A stretch of DNA of 15,240 nucleotides from JBFGWM01 sp041588495 (GTDB taxonomy: Bacteria; Pseudomonadota; Gammaproteobacteria; Pseudomonadales; JBFGWM01): the NCBI GenBank assembly GCA_041588495.1, contig JBFGWM010000040.1, positions 1 to 15,240 of the forward strand. The letters run 5' to 3'. Below, piece by piece: positions 14,596 through 15,240 of this stretch. Positions within the stretch are counted from its first letter, which is position 1, and the number at the start of each line of letters is the position of its first letter. Made by a program: the position numbers and the translations under genes. Below the pieces are notes generated by a model that saw nothing but the letters and a program-made list of their open reading frames with translations, was not told the DNA's origin and did no database searches.

Positions 14596-15240
14596 TTACG
14601 AGCCGGACAGCGCCACGTCCCGGCCCCGGTGGCTGATCATGCGCAGCCGGGCGCTGAGCAGTATGGCCGCAGTGGTGAGCCCGGCGACGAGGCCGATCCA
14701 CAGGCCGGCCGGACCCATCGGTGCGCCCCACAGGTCGTCGAGACCGAGGCTGTAACCGAGGGGGAGGCCGATCAGCCAGTAAGCCACGAAAGTGATGTAC
14801 ATCGGTACCTTGGTGTCCCGGTAGCCGCGCAGTGCACAGGCGGCACTGACCTGCAGGGCGTCGGAGAACTGGAACAGGGCAGCAAAGAACAACAGGTTGA
14901 CGGCGCGCTCGATCACCCGCGGATCGTCGGTGTAGATGGTGGCGATGGACTCGGGAAACAGGAACATCGTGCCGGACAGCGCACAGGCCAGGACCAGGTT
15001 GAGGCCGATGCCGGTCAGCCCGGCCTGGCGCGCCGCGACCGGGTCGCCGCGGCCCAGAGCGTGGCCGGTGCGCACGGTGATCGCGAGGCCGATACTGAGG
15101 GGCGCCATGAATGCGAGGGACGCAAAATTCAGGGCGATCTGGTGGGCGGCGACGGCCTCCGCACCCAGCGGGCCGATCAGCAGGGCAATGACCGCGAAGA
15201 TGCTCACCTCGATGAAGATCGCGCAGCCGATGGGCAGTCC
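14596..15240 (-). CDS. MATE-family efflux transporter, C-terminal part
   Basis: The frame is open from the right edge to a TAA at 14596-14598, giving 214 residues; the N-terminal half lies outside the window. The first visible residues, GLPIGCAIFIEVSIFAVIAL, are the typical start of the second half of MATE exporters. They are followed by AVAAHQIALNFASLAFMAPL and the family's GxALRGYRDTKVP loop. These transporters use a sodium or proton gradient to export drugs or other organic cations across the inner membrane. About six membrane segments are visible. A GTG inside the frame at 15207 is not the true start because homologous sequence continues upstream. The subtype (NorM, DinF or other) cannot be fixed from this half alone. 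Confidence 0.92.
   Translation of the reverse strand, partial: GLPIGCAIFIEVSIFAVIALLIGPLGAEAVAAHQIALNFASLAFMAPLSIGLAITVRTGHALGRGDPVAARQAGLTGIGLNLVLACALSGTMFLFPESIATIYTDDPRVIERAVNLLFFAALFQFSDALQVSAACALRGYRDTKVPMYITFVAYWLIGLPLGYSLGLDDLWGAPMGPAGLWIGLVAGLTTAAILLSARLRMISHRGRDVALSGS

Noticed and set aside
1..15240. A new defence, mobile or biosynthetic system
   Set aside because: I saw no transposase, integrase, nuclease/helicase pairing, toxin-antitoxin pair, CRISPR repeats or biosynthetic cluster; the window is respiratory, housekeeping and a few orphan genes.

Overview
The window is GC-rich, densely packed DNA, and everything in it fits a gammaproteobacterial chromosome. Supporting this are a cbb3 oxidase operon in the order ccoNOQP-ccoG-ccoH-ccoI-ccoS followed by a TauE/SafE-like membrane protein, a TusA close to the E. 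coli form, a DUF3080-type lipoprotein and a MATE exporter. I cannot assign a genus. I see no insertion sequence, prophage, tRNA, rRNA or CRISPR array, and no abrupt change in base composition beyond short AT-rich promoter islands.

Layout, left to right. Positions 1-460 (minus) hold the N-terminal part of an unrecognised multi-pass membrane protein that runs off the left edge. After an AT-rich gap with two inverted repeats comes apt (619-1161, minus), which has a recognisable promoter at 1203-1231. From 10018 down to 1245, all on the minus strand, is the cytochrome cbb3 oxidase locus. It carries the structural genes ccoN, ccoO, ccoQ and ccoP, then a 122-bp gap with a strong stem, then the assembly genes ccoG, ccoH, ccoI, ccoS and a COG2836-type membrane protein with a His-rich tail. 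Several junctions are 4-base start/stop overlaps, which points to translational coupling. Upstream of ccoN, still on the minus strand, are a small ABM-fold protein (10190-10474) and an unrecognised 125-residue protein (10569-10946).

The right third is mixed. tusA (11057-11296, plus) converges on a TetR-family regulator (11326-11985, minus) whose upstream region carries a perfect 12+12 bp inverted repeat, probably its own operator. Next is an unrecognised 229-residue protein (12168-12857, minus) that appears to contain an internal duplication. It diverges from a gamma-glutamylcyclotransferase-like gene (13014-13469, plus), whose 3' end overlaps that of a convergent DUF3080 lipoprotein gene (13433-14566, minus). 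A MATE-family exporter (14596 to the right edge, minus) lies immediately upstream of the lipoprotein gene.

How the genes work together: the cco block is self-contained. CcoN/O/P form the proton-pumping, high-affinity terminal oxidase and CcoQ stabilises it. CcoI delivers copper, CcoG and CcoH support copper handling and assembly, CcoS is needed for cofactor insertion, and the COG2836 protein may add to metal handling. The rest are housekeeping genes (purine salvage, tRNA thiolation/sulfur relay, glutathione-type metabolism, drug/cation export) plus a few uncharacterised proteins. I did not find an obvious new multi-gene system. The most unusual items are the duplicated orphan protein, the TetR operator and the small genes in front of the oxidase operon.
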